Shown in pieces: positions 26,188-35,908 of a stretch of DNA of 64,000 bases; within the stretch, counting starts at the first letter, position 1; the number at the start of each line of letters is the position of its first letter. The notes beneath the pieces are model-generated. The model ran no database searches. It was not told the origin of the DNA and saw only the letters and a program-made list of their open reading frames with translations. Source of the stretch: an uncultured Erwinia sp. (GTDB taxonomy: Bacteria; Pseudomonadota; Gammaproteobacteria; Enterobacterales; Enterobacteriaceae); assembly GCA_946221915.1 (NCBI GenBank), contig CAMIKG010000011.1, forward strand, positions 34,062 through 98,061, read 5' to 3'. The translations under genes and the position numbers were made by a program.

Positions 26188-27102
26188 ATGGACCTCAAAC
26201 GGCTCACCTATTTTTGCAAAGTGATCGAGTATGGTTCTATCAGCCGTGCCGCCCGGCAGTTGAATATGGCGCAGCCGCCGCTCAGCAAGCGTATCCAGGA
26301 GCTTGAAGATGAGTTGGGTGTCAGCCTGCTGCGCCGCAGCAGTAACGGTGTGGAGCTGACAGCAGCGGGGAATTACTTCTATCACCGTATCTGTCAGATT
26401 ATCAGCCAGCTGGAAGAGGCCAAACAGGAAACCATCAGGATCGCCCAGCGCGAAAATACTTTTTTACGAATTGGCCTGACACATCTTTATCAGTGTTATT
26501 TTCAGCCGCTTATTCTGGCGTTGCATCGCCGCTGTCCTGATATTGAATTACATCTTACTGTTTCAGACTCCAGCAACCTGGAAGCGAGTTTACATGCTGG
26601 TTTAATCGATATTGCTTTAATTCAGCAACCACAATTTAATGATGTTTTCGATTGTTATACTTTTGACCCGATTCCAACGGTGGTGGTGATTCATAAACAT
26701 TTATTATCTGAGGTGCCCGCACAATTTAATACGATTACGCCGCTGATCGCCTTACCCATGATTTTTCTCCAGCGTCATCAGGGTTCTGGCGTGTATGAAA
26801 AGTTTATCGATCTGTTCTCCGCCAGCGGTAAATATCCAGATGTCATTATGCATAACACCCAGCCTAAAGCGATTATCGATCTGCTGGAGTCAGGGCTGGA
26901 AGCCGCGACTCTGCTGCCTGCCAGCGAAGTGGATGGCAGGCAGCTCAGGGAGTGCCATGTTGTGCCGCTGGCCGCCAGCATGAAACCAGTGTTTTTTCCG
27001 GCGCTGGTAAAAAAATCCACCACGCCGACGATCAAAGAGATCGCGGCGATTGTTCAGCAGGGCTATCCCTTTCCTTGCGGCCAGCAAACGCATTCCCTGT
27101 AA
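26188..27102 (+). CDS. LysR family regulator of the UbiD operon
   Basis: The 304-residue protein starts MDLKRLTYFCKVIEYGSISR, with the winged helix-turn-helix AARQLNMAQPPLSKRIQELE at residues 21-40, and continues with a typical LysR effector domain. It is divergent from the decarboxylase operon, which is the standard arrangement for a LysR activator and its target, so it probably responds to an aromatic acid. The TATTT before the ATG contains no strong Shine-Dalgarno; a GGCAG lies further upstream. Confidence 0.9.
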   Translation: MDLKRLTYFCKVIEYGSISRAARQLNMAQPPLSKRIQELEDELGVSLLRRSSNGVELTAAGNYFYHRICQIISQLEEAKQETIRIAQRENTFLRIGLTHLYQCYFQPLILALHRRCPDIELHLTVSDSSNLEASLHAGLIDIALIQQPQFNDVFDCYTFDPIPTVVVIHKHLLSEVPAQFNTITPLIALPMIFLQRHQGSGVYEKFIDLFSASGKYPDVIMHNTQPKAIIDLLESGLEAATLLPASEVDGRQLRECHVVPLAASMKPVFFPALVKKSTTPTIKEIAAIVQQGYPFPCGQQTHSL

Positions 27103-27159
27103 AAATAAGCACGTTAGCGCTATTTTAATGCCTGGTTGACGCGCTTTGAGGAACGCCGG

Positions 27160-28068
27160 GTGGAAAGACTGGATTGCGATCGTATGCTGGTGGCGGTAAT
27201 GGAAACCGGCAGTTTTACCGCTGCCGCGCAGCGACTGGGCACCAGTCATGGTCAGGCGTCGAAACTGATTTCGCGGCTGGAGCGTGAGCTGGGTGTGCAA
27301 CTGTTCCGCCGCAGCACGCGCGCGCTTAATGCTACCGACGTCGGGCTGGCCTACTACGAAAAAGTGCGGCTGCTGCTGGCGGAGTATGATGCGCTGAATG
27401 ATTCAGTGCGTAACTCTTCACAATCCCCCAGCGGGCGGCTGCGTATCTCCGCGCCGGTCACTTTTGGCGCAACCCGGCTGGCGCATCCGCTGATTGAGTT
27501 CGCCCGCCGTTATCCGGGAATTGAACTGGATGTCAGTTTTGCTGACCGGGTGGTGAGCGTGGTGGATGAAGGTTTTGACGTCGCGCTGCGCATCGGCCAG
27601 CTTGAAGACAGCAGCCTGATGGCGCGCAAGTTGTGCGATATCCGTATCCTTCTGGTGGCGTCGCCGCACTATCTGCAGGCGCGCGGTGTGCCGCAGCACT
27701 GGCAGCAGCTGACACAGCATGACTGCATTATCGACACCAATTTCCGCGACCCCTATCGCTGGCCTTTTCAGGAAGGGGAGCAGAGTGTGCAGCAGCCGGT
27801 TAATGGCCGCCTGAAATTCTCCAATGCGGAAGTTTGCCTGCAGGCCGCCTGTGCCGGACTCGGCATTGCCTGCCTGCCGACGTTTGTGGCGGGCGACGCG
27901 CTGCGCAGCAAAAAACTTGTGCCGGTACTTGAGGCTTATCCATTACCGGTGATGGGCCTGTTCGCTCTCTATCCGCCCGCCAAATACCTGGCACATAAGT
28001 CGCGTACGCTGATTGATTATCTGGCCGGCGCCTTTGCCGGTGAACCTGTCTGGGAGCAGGGCTGGTGA
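27160..28068 (+). CDS. LysR family regulator upstream of the hydroquinone-reductase operon
   Basis: The 302-residue protein begins at GTG 27160 (MERLDCDRMLVAVMETGSFT) after a GAGGAACG site; an upstream TTG at 27136 is less likely. The helix-turn-helix is AAAQRLGTSHGQASKLISRL, and the effector domain contains FDVALRIGQLEDSSLMARKL, a signature of the large AaeR/DmlR-like LysR subgroup. A perfect palindrome begins at the base after its stop codon, in front of the next operon, so it probably controls the downstream genes rather than a divergent partner. Confidence 0.9.
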   Translation: MERLDCDRMLVAVMETGSFTAAAQRLGTSHGQASKLISRLERELGVQLFRRSTRALNATDVGLAYYEKVRLLLAEYDALNDSVRNSSQSPSGRLRISAPVTFGATRLAHPLIEFARRYPGIELDVSFADRVVSVVDEGFDVALRIGQLEDSSLMARKLCDIRILLVASPHYLQARGVPQHWQQLTQHDCIIDTNFRDPYRWPFQEGEQSVQQPVNGRLKFSNAEVCLQAACAGLGIACLPTFVAGDALRSKKLVPVLEAYPLPVMGLFALYPPAKYLAHKSRTLIDYLAGAFAGEPVWEQGW

Positions 28069-28130
28069 TTATTTCCATAATGGAAATAAATATCCTCTCC
28101 TGAGAGGGATAATCATCGTAATGGAAATAA
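28069..28130. promoter_or_regulatory. Palindrome plus half-site ahead of the GST operon
   Basis: TTATTTCCAT, one base, ATGGAAATAA form a perfect 10+10 palindrome at 28069-28089. The half-site ATGGAAATAA recurs at 28121-28130, exactly 41 bases further. A strong recognition site and a second half-site about four helical turns away is a common LysR activator layout. Confidence 0.65.
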
Positions 28131-28172
28131 GCTACCTTAGCGCTATTCACTTAAGCGCTCACAGGAGGCGTT

Positions 28173-29147
28173 ATGCTGGTTAATGGTAAATGGACGGCGG
28201 AGTGGCACCCGGTACAGGCCACTGATGAGAAGGGGGGCTTTGTCCGTCAAACCTCCAGCTTTCGCCACTGGGTGACGCCGGATGGTACGCCGGGCATCAC
28301 CGGCGAAGGCGGCTTTCAGGCGGAGCCGGATCGTTATCATCTGTATGTGGCGCTGATTTGCCCATGGGCCTCACGCACCCTGATTGCCCGCAAGCTGAAA
28401 GGGCTGGAAGAGGTGGTGTCGGTATCGGTGGTGGAGCCGTGGATACTCGACCAGGGCTGGCATTTTGGCGACTATCCTGGCGCGAATCGCGATGAGCTGA
28501 ATCAGGCCGAATGGCTGCACCAGCTGTATACCCGGGCTGACGCCACCTTTACCGGCCGCGCAACGGTGCCGGTGCTGTGGGACAAGAAAACCCATACTAT
28601 CGTCAACAACGAGTCGGCGGATATCGTGCGCATGTTTAACAGCGGATTTGGTGAGCTGGCGCGTCACGATATCGATCTCTGCCCGGCGCTGCTGCGTGCG
28701 GAAATTGATGCGCTAAATGCCGAGATCTATCCACGGCTGAACAACGGCGTCTATCGCACCGGGTTTGCCACCACGCAAGAGAGCTATCAGGAAGCGTTTA
28801 ACGACGTGTTCGCGATGCTGGATAAACTGGAACAACGACTGAGCGATAACCGCAGCTTCCTGATCGGCGAACAGCTGACCGAAGCGGATATCCGCCTGTT
28901 TGTCACGCTGATCCGTTTTGATGCGGCGTACCATGGGGTGTTTAAATGTAACCTGCGTCAGTTGCGTGAATATCCGCTGCTGCACCGTTACACCCGTCGT
29001 ATGCTGGATATTCCGGGCGTGCGCGCCACGGTGAATATTGATCATATCAAGCAGGGTTATTACTCGATTAAGGCGCTGAACCCGAACGGCATTGTGCCAG
29101 TCGGTCCGGATTTGAGTGACTATGGTTTTAGCGGAGAGGGACAATGA
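28173..29147 (+). CDS. Glutathionyl-hydroquinone reductase (YqjG/Xi-class GST)
   Basis: The 324-residue protein matches the Xi-class GST family: an N-terminal extension (VRQTSSFRHWVTPDGTPG), the catalytic Cys63 in LYVALICPWASRTLI, the TVPVLWDKKTHTIVNNESAD glutathione-site stretch and EQLTEADIRLFVTLIRFD in the helical domain. Known members reduce glutathionyl-hydroquinones. It resembles E. coli YqjG throughout. An AGGAGG site precedes the ATG. The next gene overlaps its stop, forming a three-gene operon. Confidence 0.93.
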   Translation: MLVNGKWTAEWHPVQATDEKGGFVRQTSSFRHWVTPDGTPGITGEGGFQAEPDRYHLYVALICPWASRTLIARKLKGLEEVVSVSVVEPWILDQGWHFGDYPGANRDELNQAEWLHQLYTRADATFTGRATVPVLWDKKTHTIVNNESADIVRMFNSGFGELARHDIDLCPALLRAEIDALNAEIYPRLNNGVYRTGFATTQESYQEAFNDVFAMLDKLEQRLSDNRSFLIGEQLTEADIRLFVTLIRFDAAYHGVFKCNLRQLREYPLLHRYTRRMLDIPGVRATVNIDHIKQGYYSIKALNPNGIVPVGPDLSDYGFSGEGQ

Positions 29148-29755
29148 GCAAAAATTTGCTGATTCTGTTGCACGGCGTTGGCAGTAACGGCGCGGATATG
29201 CAGGGACTGGCGCGTTATCTGGTGCCGTCGCTGCCAGGCGTCAGCTTTGCCTGTCCTGACGGCACGGCGCGCTTTGATGGCGGCGGTCCGGGCTTTCAGT
29301 GGTTCAGCCTGCAGGGCGTGACGCCAGAGACGCGTCCGGCGCGGATTGTCGCCGCGCGTGCGGCATTTGACGCCACGATTGACACCATCCTGCAGCAGCA
29401 TGGCGTGACGCCGGGCGAGGACAACATTATTCTCGGCGGCTTTTCGCAGGGAGCAATTATGGCGCTGGATGTGCTGGTAAGTGGGCGCTTACCTCTGGCG
29501 GGAGTGGTCTCACTCTCCGGACGTCTGGCCTCGCCGGAGCCTTTTAACCTTGCGGCGGATCAGGCGGCACTGCTGGTGCACGGCAAAGCCGATGCCGTGA
29601 TCCCGTGGAGCGAGAGCGAGCAGGCCGCACAGCGCCTGAGCGCGGCAGGTGTGACGGTGGAGAGCTTCTTTGAAGCGGATACGCCGCATACCGTGACAGC
29701 GGCTGGGGTCAGCCATGCGCTGGCCTTTATCCGCCAGCGTTTTAACCTCGACTAA
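29144..29755 (+). CDS. Carboxylesterase / phospholipase-type alpha/beta hydrolase
   Basis: The 203-residue protein is a small YpfH/EstB-like esterase. It shows LLILLHGVGSNGADMQGLAR (oxyanion loop), the nucleophile elbow GGFSQGAIMALD (Ser in GFSQG, at about residue 101), and late GKADAVIPWSESE (Asp) and DTPHTV (His) that complete the triad. It is likely to hydrolyse short acyl or aryl esters. It overlaps the reductase gene by ATGA, so the two are co-translated. Confidence 0.92.
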   Translation: MSKNLLILLHGVGSNGADMQGLARYLVPSLPGVSFACPDGTARFDGGGPGFQWFSLQGVTPETRPARIVAARAAFDATIDTILQQHGVTPGEDNIILGGFSQGAIMALDVLVSGRLPLAGVVSLSGRLASPEPFNLAADQAALLVHGKADAVIPWSESEQAAQRLSAAGVTVESFFEADTPHTVTAAGVSHALAFIRQRFNLD

Positions 29756-29766
29756 GTGAGCAGAAA

Positions 29767-30204
29767 ATGAGCCAGTTAGCTTTTTCCCTGGCGGCTGACA
29801 GCACGCGCTTTAGCTGGCCTGAGACATCCCGTACGCTGGAGGTGGCGCGCGGTTATCACCATCTCACCGCCGGGCTGGCGCGCTCGGGGCAGCTGACGGA
29901 CTACGATGTGGAAATGATGATCTACCGCAGCGAAGAGATTATCGAGTCAGACCGCGCGTTACAGCCGGTGCAGGGGGAGGCGCTGGCGCAGGATAGCGGT
30001 CTGCGACAGGTTAGTGAGCACTTCCTGGGGGGCGCGCAGACGGTGGATCGCGCCGCTATCGAGGCGGCCTTTAATCAGTTTGCCGATCAACTCTCGTACG
30101 GCCACTTTCCGGTGACGGCAGAGCAGCTACAGCGGGTGGCCGGGTTTATTTTTATCCGGGAGATTTGTCATCATCTGGATGTGCAGAGGGTGTATTTTAG
30201 CTAA
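29767..30204 (+). CDS. Hypothetical protein, third gene of the reductase-esterase operon
   Basis: The 145-residue, acidic and largely helical product is not from a family I recognise. It lacks a signal peptide or membrane span. It starts 11 bases after the esterase stop with a GAGCAG site, so it is probably made with the reductase and esterase. Recognisable stretches such as YDVEMMIYRSEEIIESDRAL give no function. Confidence 0.75.
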   Translation: MSQLAFSLAADSTRFSWPETSRTLEVARGYHHLTAGLARSGQLTDYDVEMMIYRSEEIIESDRALQPVQGEALAQDSGLRQVSEHFLGGAQTVDRAAIEAAFNQFADQLSYGHFPVTAEQLQRVAGFIFIREICHHLDVQRVYFS

Positions 30205-30335
30205 CTATCCGGCGTGCTGTCTGAGCCAGCGCAATACTCTAATACTCTGAATTTCCTCCCTGAGATTTGCCGTCGCGCTCAAAAACGGCCAGGCTTCAAC
30301 ACAGAAAGTCTGTATCAATCCAACAGGGAGCCGTC

Positions 30336-31637
30336 ATGAAGAAAATCCTCCGCGCATTTTTGCCGCTATACACCACCACCCTGTTGATGCTGCTTGGCTC
30401 CGGTCTGCTGACCACCTATGTTTCGCTGCGTCTGGCCCATGAGCAGGTGAGCGGAACGCTGATTGGCGCGATCACCGCAGCACACTATATTGGCCTGGTG
30501 ATTGGCGGCAAAGTCGGCCACAACCTGATTGCGCGCGTGGGCCATATCCGCGCTTACGTCTCCTGCGCCGGGATTATTACCGCGTCGGTACTGGGGCATG
30601 GACTGAGTGACTTTTTACCGTTGTGGATCTTTCTGCGCCTGATTATCGGGCTGTGCATGATGTGCCAGTACATGGTGCTGGAGAGCTGGCTGAATGACCA
30701 GGCGGAAGCCGGGCAGCGTGGGGTGATCTTTGGCCTGTATATGGTGGCGACCTATCTTGGCCTCTCCTGCGGCCAGTTTATCCTGCTGACGCAGAGCGAC
30801 TTTGGCATTACCAGCCTGCTGATTGTCGCATTCTGTTATGCGCTCTGCCTGGTGCCGATTGCGCTGACCACCCGTACCAACGCACGGCCGATGTCGCCCG
30901 CGCCGATGGAGCTGGGCTATTTCTTTCGCACCATTCCCGGCGTGCTGGCGATGACGCTGGTGATCGGCATGGCGGTAGGCGCATTTTACGGTATGGCGCC
31001 AGTGTATATCAGTTCGCTGGCCTTCAGCCCGCACCTTACCGGCCTGTTTATGGGCATCACCATTTTTGCCGGGCTGATCGCCCAGTTCCCGCTCAGCTGG
31101 CTGTCAGACCGGGTGGATCGCCAGCGTCTGCTGCTGATTGCCGCCTTGCTGTTTGCTGTCGCCGCGCTGCCGCTGGCGCTGCCATGGCGGCTTAATTTCC
31201 AGCTGATTGTCGGTATGGCGTTTGTTGTCAGTATGCTGCAGTTCTCGCTGTATCCGCTGGTGGTGGCGATTGCCAATGACCAGGTCGCGCCTGAGCGACG
31301 CGTATCACTGACCGCCTGTCTGCTGATGGCGTTTGGCATCGGCGCCTGTATCGGGCCGCTGCTGACCGGTGCGCTGATGCAGCCGCTGGGCGGCAATATG
31401 CTGTATGCGTTCTTCGCCCTCTGCGGGCTGGTGATTGCCGGATTTAGCCGCCAGCGCGCCAGCACGGAGGTGGCGTCAGATGCGACGCCAGTACCCCATG
31501 TGCTGGTGCCCGACAGCCTGACCAGTTCGCCGCTGGCGGCAGCGCTGAACCCCACTATTGATGAAGAGGAAATCGAATCGGTGATGGTGATGCCAGAAGA
31601 GGAGCAGGAGGCCACGGCGGGTAGCGCAGCCTCATAG
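30336..31637 (+). CDS. MFS transporter (YcaD-like)
   Basis: The 433-residue protein has 12 predicted spans and the YcaD-like order: FLPLYTTTLLMLLGSGLLTTYVSLR at the start, the loop GHIRAYVSCAGIIT, MVLESWLNDQAEAGQRGVIFG (motif-like loop after span 4) and LSWLSDRVDRQR (motif A repeat between spans 8 and 9). It ends in an acidic cytoplasmic tail (EEEIESVMVMPEEEQE). The substrate is unknown. The ATG at 30336 follows a CAGGGAG site; the in-frame extension from 30267 is not conserved-looking. Confidence 0.9.
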   Translation: MKKILRAFLPLYTTTLLMLLGSGLLTTYVSLRLAHEQVSGTLIGAITAAHYIGLVIGGKVGHNLIARVGHIRAYVSCAGIITASVLGHGLSDFLPLWIFLRLIIGLCMMCQYMVLESWLNDQAEAGQRGVIFGLYMVATYLGLSCGQFILLTQSDFGITSLLIVAFCYALCLVPIALTTRTNARPMSPAPMELGYFFRTIPGVLAMTLVIGMAVGAFYGMAPVYISSLAFSPHLTGLFMGITIFAGLIAQFPLSWLSDRVDRQRLLLIAALLFAVAALPLALPWRLNFQLIVGMAFVVSMLQFSLYPLVVAIANDQVAPERRVSLTACLLMAFGIGACIGPLLTGALMQPLGGNMLYAFFALCGLVIAGFSRQRASTEVASDATPVPHVLVPDSLTSSPLAAALNPTIDEEEIESVMVMPEEEQEATAGSAAS

Positions 31638-31644
31638 CTGATGT

Positions 31645-32487
31645 TTAACGGAACTGACTGTTCTTTCTCAGCCGCTCAATATGAATGGCTAAGAAAGCGA
31701 TCTCATCGTAAGTCAGCTGATACTGGTAGTGCTTCTGCACATACGCGCTCAGCTTCAGCGCGCTGTTCCAGGATTGCGTCAGCCGCTGATCGAGATCGTC
31801 ATACAGTGATACCTGCTGATGATCGACAAAGTCGCGCGTCAGCAGGCGCTGGGTGAAAAATTTCAGGTGAGTCAGGAAGCGCTGGTAGTTCAGGCTGCGC
31901 TCGTCCCAGTCAATGTTCAGATCGTATTTCACAATATTCAGCATATCGCGCACGATCTCGGTACTGAGCATCACATTCTGCATATTATGCGCGCCGGAAG
32001 CATTGACGATATGCAGCGCAATAAAACCAACCTCATCCTCTGGTAAATCCAGGTTCAGCGTGTGATTAATCAGCTGCAGCGCCTGCTCGCCAATGGCATA
32101 CTCCTGCGGATAAAAGCGCCGGATATCCCACAACAGCTGGTTCTTAATTTCCATGCCTTTCTGATGGCGCAGCACGGCGAAATTAATATGGTCGCTGAGG
32201 GCGATAAACAGCGTGTCCTGCAGCTCAATATTCAGCGCGTTACGCGCCATGGTGACAATTTTATCGGTAATCGTCAGATAGACAGGCGGAAGTTCGGACA
32301 GAATATCGGCAAAGAAACTGGAAAGATCGCCCTGACTTTTCAGGAAACGGCTCTCAATCAGCGCTTCGTCCACGCTGTCGCCCACTTTCTTGCCAAAACC
32401 GACGCCTCTTCCCAACGCCACGCACTCTTCACCTTTGTCGGTGATGGTCAGCACGGCGTTATTGTTTAAAATCCTGTCAATCTTCAT
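31645..32487 (-). CDS. bglG: BglG/LicT family transcriptional antiterminator
   Basis: The 280-residue protein begins with the RNA-binding CAT domain (MKIDRILNNNAVLTI..., about 1-55), followed by two PRD domains with the regulatory histidines (SDHINFAV and FIALHIVNA in the region 95-165, and IAFLAIHIERL near the end). When unphosphorylated by the EII it binds the RAT RNA and prevents termination. It is the last gene of its operon, behind the EIIBCA gene, unlike the classical bglG-bglF-bglB order. The ATG at 32487 follows GGATAACGCC; a start four codons upstream is possible. Confidence 0.93.
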   Translation of the reverse strand: MKIDRILNNNAVLTITDKGEECVALGRGVGFGKKVGDSVDEALIESRFLKSQGDLSSFFADILSELPPVYLTITDKIVTMARNALNIELQDTLFIALSDHINFAVLRHQKGMEIKNQLLWDIRRFYPQEYAIGEQALQLINHTLNLDLPEDEVGFIALHIVNASGAHNMQNVMLSTEIVRDMLNIVKYDLNIDWDERSLNYQRFLTHLKFFTQRLLTRDFVDHQQVSLYDDLDQRLTQSWNSALKLSAYVQKHYQYQLTYDEIAFLAIHIERLRKNSQFR

Positions 32488-32567
32488 GGCGTTATCCATT
32501 CACTGGCCGCTGGCTGCGGCCTTATTGTTGTCGTTCAGTTTCCCTGGTGTCTGGCGCATACGCGTTA

Positions 32568-34439
32568 TCAGGTCAGCATCATGATTGGCTCGCCTGGCTG
32601 CTGTTGCTGGCGCGGCAGCGCGGCGACTTCACGGTACGCCTCCGCATTGGTAATCACAATTGGTGTCACCAGCTGATAACCCGCCTGCTGGATCGCCGCG
32701 ATATCAAACTCAATCAGCAGCTGGCCGGTGCGGATCTCGTCGCCCTCCGCCACATGCATGGTGAAGTGCTGCCCCTGCAGCTGTACGGTGTCGATGCCGA
32801 CATGAATCAGGATTTCCGCGCCGGAAGCAGAGCGCAGACCAATGGCATGGCCGCTGTCAAACGTGTGCGCCACGATACCATCGACCGGAGCATAGACCTT
32901 TCCTTCGCTGGGGATCACCGCCACGCCTTCACCGACCACGCCCGATGAGAAGACTTTATCATCCACCTCTGCCAGCGCAATCAGTTGTCCTTTCAGCGGC
33001 ATGGCGATTGATTCTCCCGCCAGTGTCAGTTTTTCCCGTGCGGGCTGTGGCTGTGCAGGGGAGGCGCTGTTGCTGACCGGCTGGTCAGGGGCGACATCTT
33101 TAAAGCCGACCACCAGCGTCAGGATAAAGCTGGCGCCAAAGGCCAGCAGGCAGCCAATCACAAAGCCCATAAAGCCGTCGCCGTAAAAAATCGGCACGGT
33201 CAGCAGGCTGGTCATGCCCATCGATATTGCGGAGCTTTGCGCATAGCCGACCACCGCGCCGCCCATCGCCGCCGAGATCACCGCACAGATAAACGGCTTC
33301 TTCAGCTTCAGCGTGACGCCATACACGCCCGGTTCGGTGATGCCAAACAGCGAGGCGATAAAGCTGCTGCCCGCCAGCGCTTTCATTTTCTTATCGCGGG
33401 TGCGCAGCATTACCGCCAGCAGTGCGCCGGACTGCGAGAATACCGCCGGACCGGTGGCGGCTTTCAGGTAGCTGTGGCCCAGTACGGAGAGGTCGTTGAT
33501 AAACAGCGTAACGAAGCCCCAGTGCACACCAAAGATCACAAACACCTGCCACAAGGCGGCGAACAGTGCGCTGGCGACAATCGGGTTGAAGTGGTAGATA
33601 CTGACAAACAGATGCGCGACAAACTCACTGATGGAAATACTGATCGGGCCAATGCTGATCAGCGTCAGCGGCACCATAATCAGCAGCAGGAAGAAGGGCG
33701 TCAGGATATTGCGCACGCTTTCGTGGAAACAGCGGTTGAAGAAACGTTCCAGATAACTCATCACCCAGACGCTGAGGATAATCGGCAATACTGAGGCGGT
33801 GTATTTCATCATCACCACCGGAATGCCCCAGAACATCACTTCGCGTCCGCTTTCAAACAGCGTCAGGATACTCGGATACACCAGCGCGCCCGCCAGCGAC
33901 ACCGCGACAAACACGTTAGCGCCGAACTTACGTGCGGACGTGATCGCCAGCAGCAGCGGCAGGAAGTAGAACAGGCTGTCCGATGCGGCCTGCAGGATGA
34001 TGTATTCCGTTTGCTTCGTATTCATCCAGCCGAGCGCAATCACAATCGCCAGCGCGCCTTTCAGCACACCGGCCGCCGCCATTGCGCCCAGCAACGGGGT
34101 AAAAATCGATGAAACAACATCCACCAGACGGCCCAGCAACGCGCCTTTGTCGCCCTGTGGATCTTCTGTTTTTTGATCGCGACTGTCGCTCAGCAACGCA
34201 GAAATAGCGCCAAATTCGCGGTACACCTCCGGCACCCGGTTGCCAATCACCACCTGCAGCTGCCCGGCGGCCTGCACCACGGTGATCACACCGTCGAGCG
34301 CTTCCAGCGCCGCTAACTCGACCTGTTTAATATCGACAATCTTGAAGCGCAGACGGGTGGCGCAGTGGACCAGACTCACCACATTTCCCTCACCCCCGAC
34401 ATGACGCAGGATCTGTTCCGCCAGTTGTTTACTGTTCAT
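32568..34439 (-). CDS. bglF: PTS beta-glucoside EIIBCA
   Basis: The 623-residue permease has EIIB first (Cys26 in VSLVHCATRLRF), then the EIIC membrane domain (about 100-450) with the FGITEPGVYGVTLKLKKPF motif, and EIIA last (phospho-His at about residue 546 in EILIHVGIDTV). It imports and phosphorylates aryl-beta-glucosides and also controls the antiterminator by phosphorylation in known systems. It lies 55 bases after the phospho-glucosidase gene. Whether the substrate is arbutin/salicin or cellobiose cannot be told from sequence. Confidence 0.93.
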   Translation of the reverse strand: MNSKQLAEQILRHVGGEGNVVSLVHCATRLRFKIVDIKQVELAALEALDGVITVVQAAGQLQVVIGNRVPEVYREFGAISALLSDSRDQKTEDPQGDKGALLGRLVDVVSSIFTPLLGAMAAAGVLKGALAIVIALGWMNTKQTEYIILQAASDSLFYFLPLLLAITSARKFGANVFVAVSLAGALVYPSILTLFESGREVMFWGIPVVMMKYTASVLPIILSVWVMSYLERFFNRCFHESVRNILTPFFLLLIMVPLTLISIGPISISISEFVAHLFVSIYHFNPIVASALFAALWQVFVIFGVHWGFVTLFINDLSVLGHSYLKAATGPAVFSQSGALLAVMLRTRDKKMKALAGSSFIASLFGITEPGVYGVTLKLKKPFICAVISAAMGGAVVGYAQSSAISMGMTSLLTVPIFYGDGFMGFVIGCLLAFGASFILTLVVGFKDVAPDQPVSNSASPAQPQPAREKLTLAGESIAMPLKGQLIALAEVDDKVFSSGVVGEGVAVIPSEGKVYAPVDGIVAHTFDSGHAIGLRSASGAEILIHVGIDTVQLQGQHFTMHVAEGDEIRTGQLLIEFDIAAIQQAGYQLVTPIVITNAEAYREVAALPRQQQQPGEPIMMLT

Positions 34440-34494
34440 CGTTTTTTCCCGTTATCCATACGGCATTAACTGCCCCAGAAGGTATGAAGCTTGC

Positions 34495-35883
34495 TTACAG
34501 CGCTGCGCCATTGCTGCGAATAATTTCCTGATACCACCAGAAACTGTTCTTGCGGCGGCGCACTAAACTGCCCTGACCGTGGTCATCGCGATCAACATGG
34601 ATAAAGCCATAGCGTTTCTCCATCTGCGCGGTACCGGCGCTGACCAGATCAATCGGGCCCCAGCTGGTGTAGCCCAGCAGCTGGACGCCATCGTTAATCG
34701 CTTCGCGCACCTGCTGCAGATGCTGGCGCAGGTAGTCGATGCGGTAGCTGTCGTTGATGGTGCCGTCACTTTCCACTTCATCGCGCGCGCCGAGGCCGTT
34801 TTCGACAATAAACAGCGGTTTTTGGTAACGATCCCACAGATCATTGAGCAGAATGCGCAGCCCTTCCGGGTCAATCTGCCAGCCCCATTCCGACGCTTTC
34901 AGGTGTGGATTGGGAATCAGGCGGATAATATTGCCGCGCGATGACTGATATTTTTCCGGTTCATAGGTGGCGCAGCCGCTCATGTAGTAGCTGAATGAGA
35001 CAAAATCGACGGTGTGGCCCAGCGCCGTGCGGTCGTCGTCGCTGATGTGCAGTTCGATGCCGTTTTCGCGGAAATAGCGGTTCATCCATGTTGGGTAGCG
35101 ACCGCGTACCTGTACATCGCCAAAGAACAGCCATTCGCGGTTTTTCTTCAGACTTTCCAGCACATCTTTCGGCTGGCAGGTCATGGGATAACGCAGCGCG
35201 CCGAGCAGCATATTGCCGATTTGCGCGTCAGGAATGATTTCATGGCAGGCTTTGACCGCCAGCGCGCTGGCGACCAGCTGGTGGTGAATGGCCTGATAAA
35301 TCTCCTGTTTCGACGGCTCACCCGCTAAGCCGACGCCGGTGAACGGTGAATGGATCGCCATATTGATTTCATTGAACGTCAGCCAGTATTTCACCTTGTC
35401 TTTATAACGGGCAAAGACCGTGCGGGCATACTTTTCAAAATGGGCAATCGTTTCACGGCTGCCCCAGCCGTTATATTTCTCCACCAGGCCATACGGCATT
35501 TCATAGTGCGACAGGGTGATCAGCGGTTGAATATTATATTTCGCCATCTCATCAAACAGCCGATCGTAAAAGGCCAGGCCCGCTTCGTTCGGTTCGGCTT
35601 CATCGCCCTGCGGATAAATACGCGTCCAGGCAATGGAAGTGCGCAGCACTTTAAAGCCCATTTCGGCGAACAGCTTAATATCTTCCGGGTAGCGATGATA
35701 AAAATCGATAGCGGTGTCTTTGATGCAGCTGTCGCCCGTGCTGCGCGGCGTGACGCCGCCGTGTAAACCTTTAAACTGCAGATCGGAAGTGGACACGCCT
35801 TTGCCGTCGCTGTTCCATGCGCCCTCAACCTGGTTCGCCGCCATGGAACCGCCCCATAAAAAATCTGCCGGGAATGTCTTCAT
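34495..35883 (-). CDS. 6-phospho-beta-glucosidase (GH1)
   Basis: The 462-residue enzyme belongs to GH1: the start FPADFLWGGSMAANQVEGAW, the acid/base Glu in YWLTFNEINMAIHSP (about residue 175) and the nucleophile Glu in LFIVENGLGARDE (about 360-370), with the KRYGFIHVDRDD stretch near the end. It hydrolyses the phospho-sugar delivered by the EIIBCA. The ATG at 35883 is placed nine bases after AAGGAG; the ATG three codons earlier directly abuts the site and is unlikely. It is the first gene of the operon. Confidence 0.93.
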   Translation of the reverse strand: MKTFPADFLWGGSMAANQVEGAWNSDGKGVSTSDLQFKGLHGGVTPRSTGDSCIKDTAIDFYHRYPEDIKLFAEMGFKVLRTSIAWTRIYPQGDEAEPNEAGLAFYDRLFDEMAKYNIQPLITLSHYEMPYGLVEKYNGWGSRETIAHFEKYARTVFARYKDKVKYWLTFNEINMAIHSPFTGVGLAGEPSKQEIYQAIHHQLVASALAVKACHEIIPDAQIGNMLLGALRYPMTCQPKDVLESLKKNREWLFFGDVQVRGRYPTWMNRYFRENGIELHISDDDRTALGHTVDFVSFSYYMSGCATYEPEKYQSSRGNIIRLIPNPHLKASEWGWQIDPEGLRILLNDLWDRYQKPLFIVENGLGARDEVESDGTINDSYRIDYLRQHLQQVREAINDGVQLLGYTSWGPIDLVSAGTAQMEKRYGFIHVDRDDHGQGSLVRRRKNSFWWYQEIIRSNGAAL

Positions 35884-35908
35884 TAATTTCATCTCCTTTT
35901 ATTCAGGC

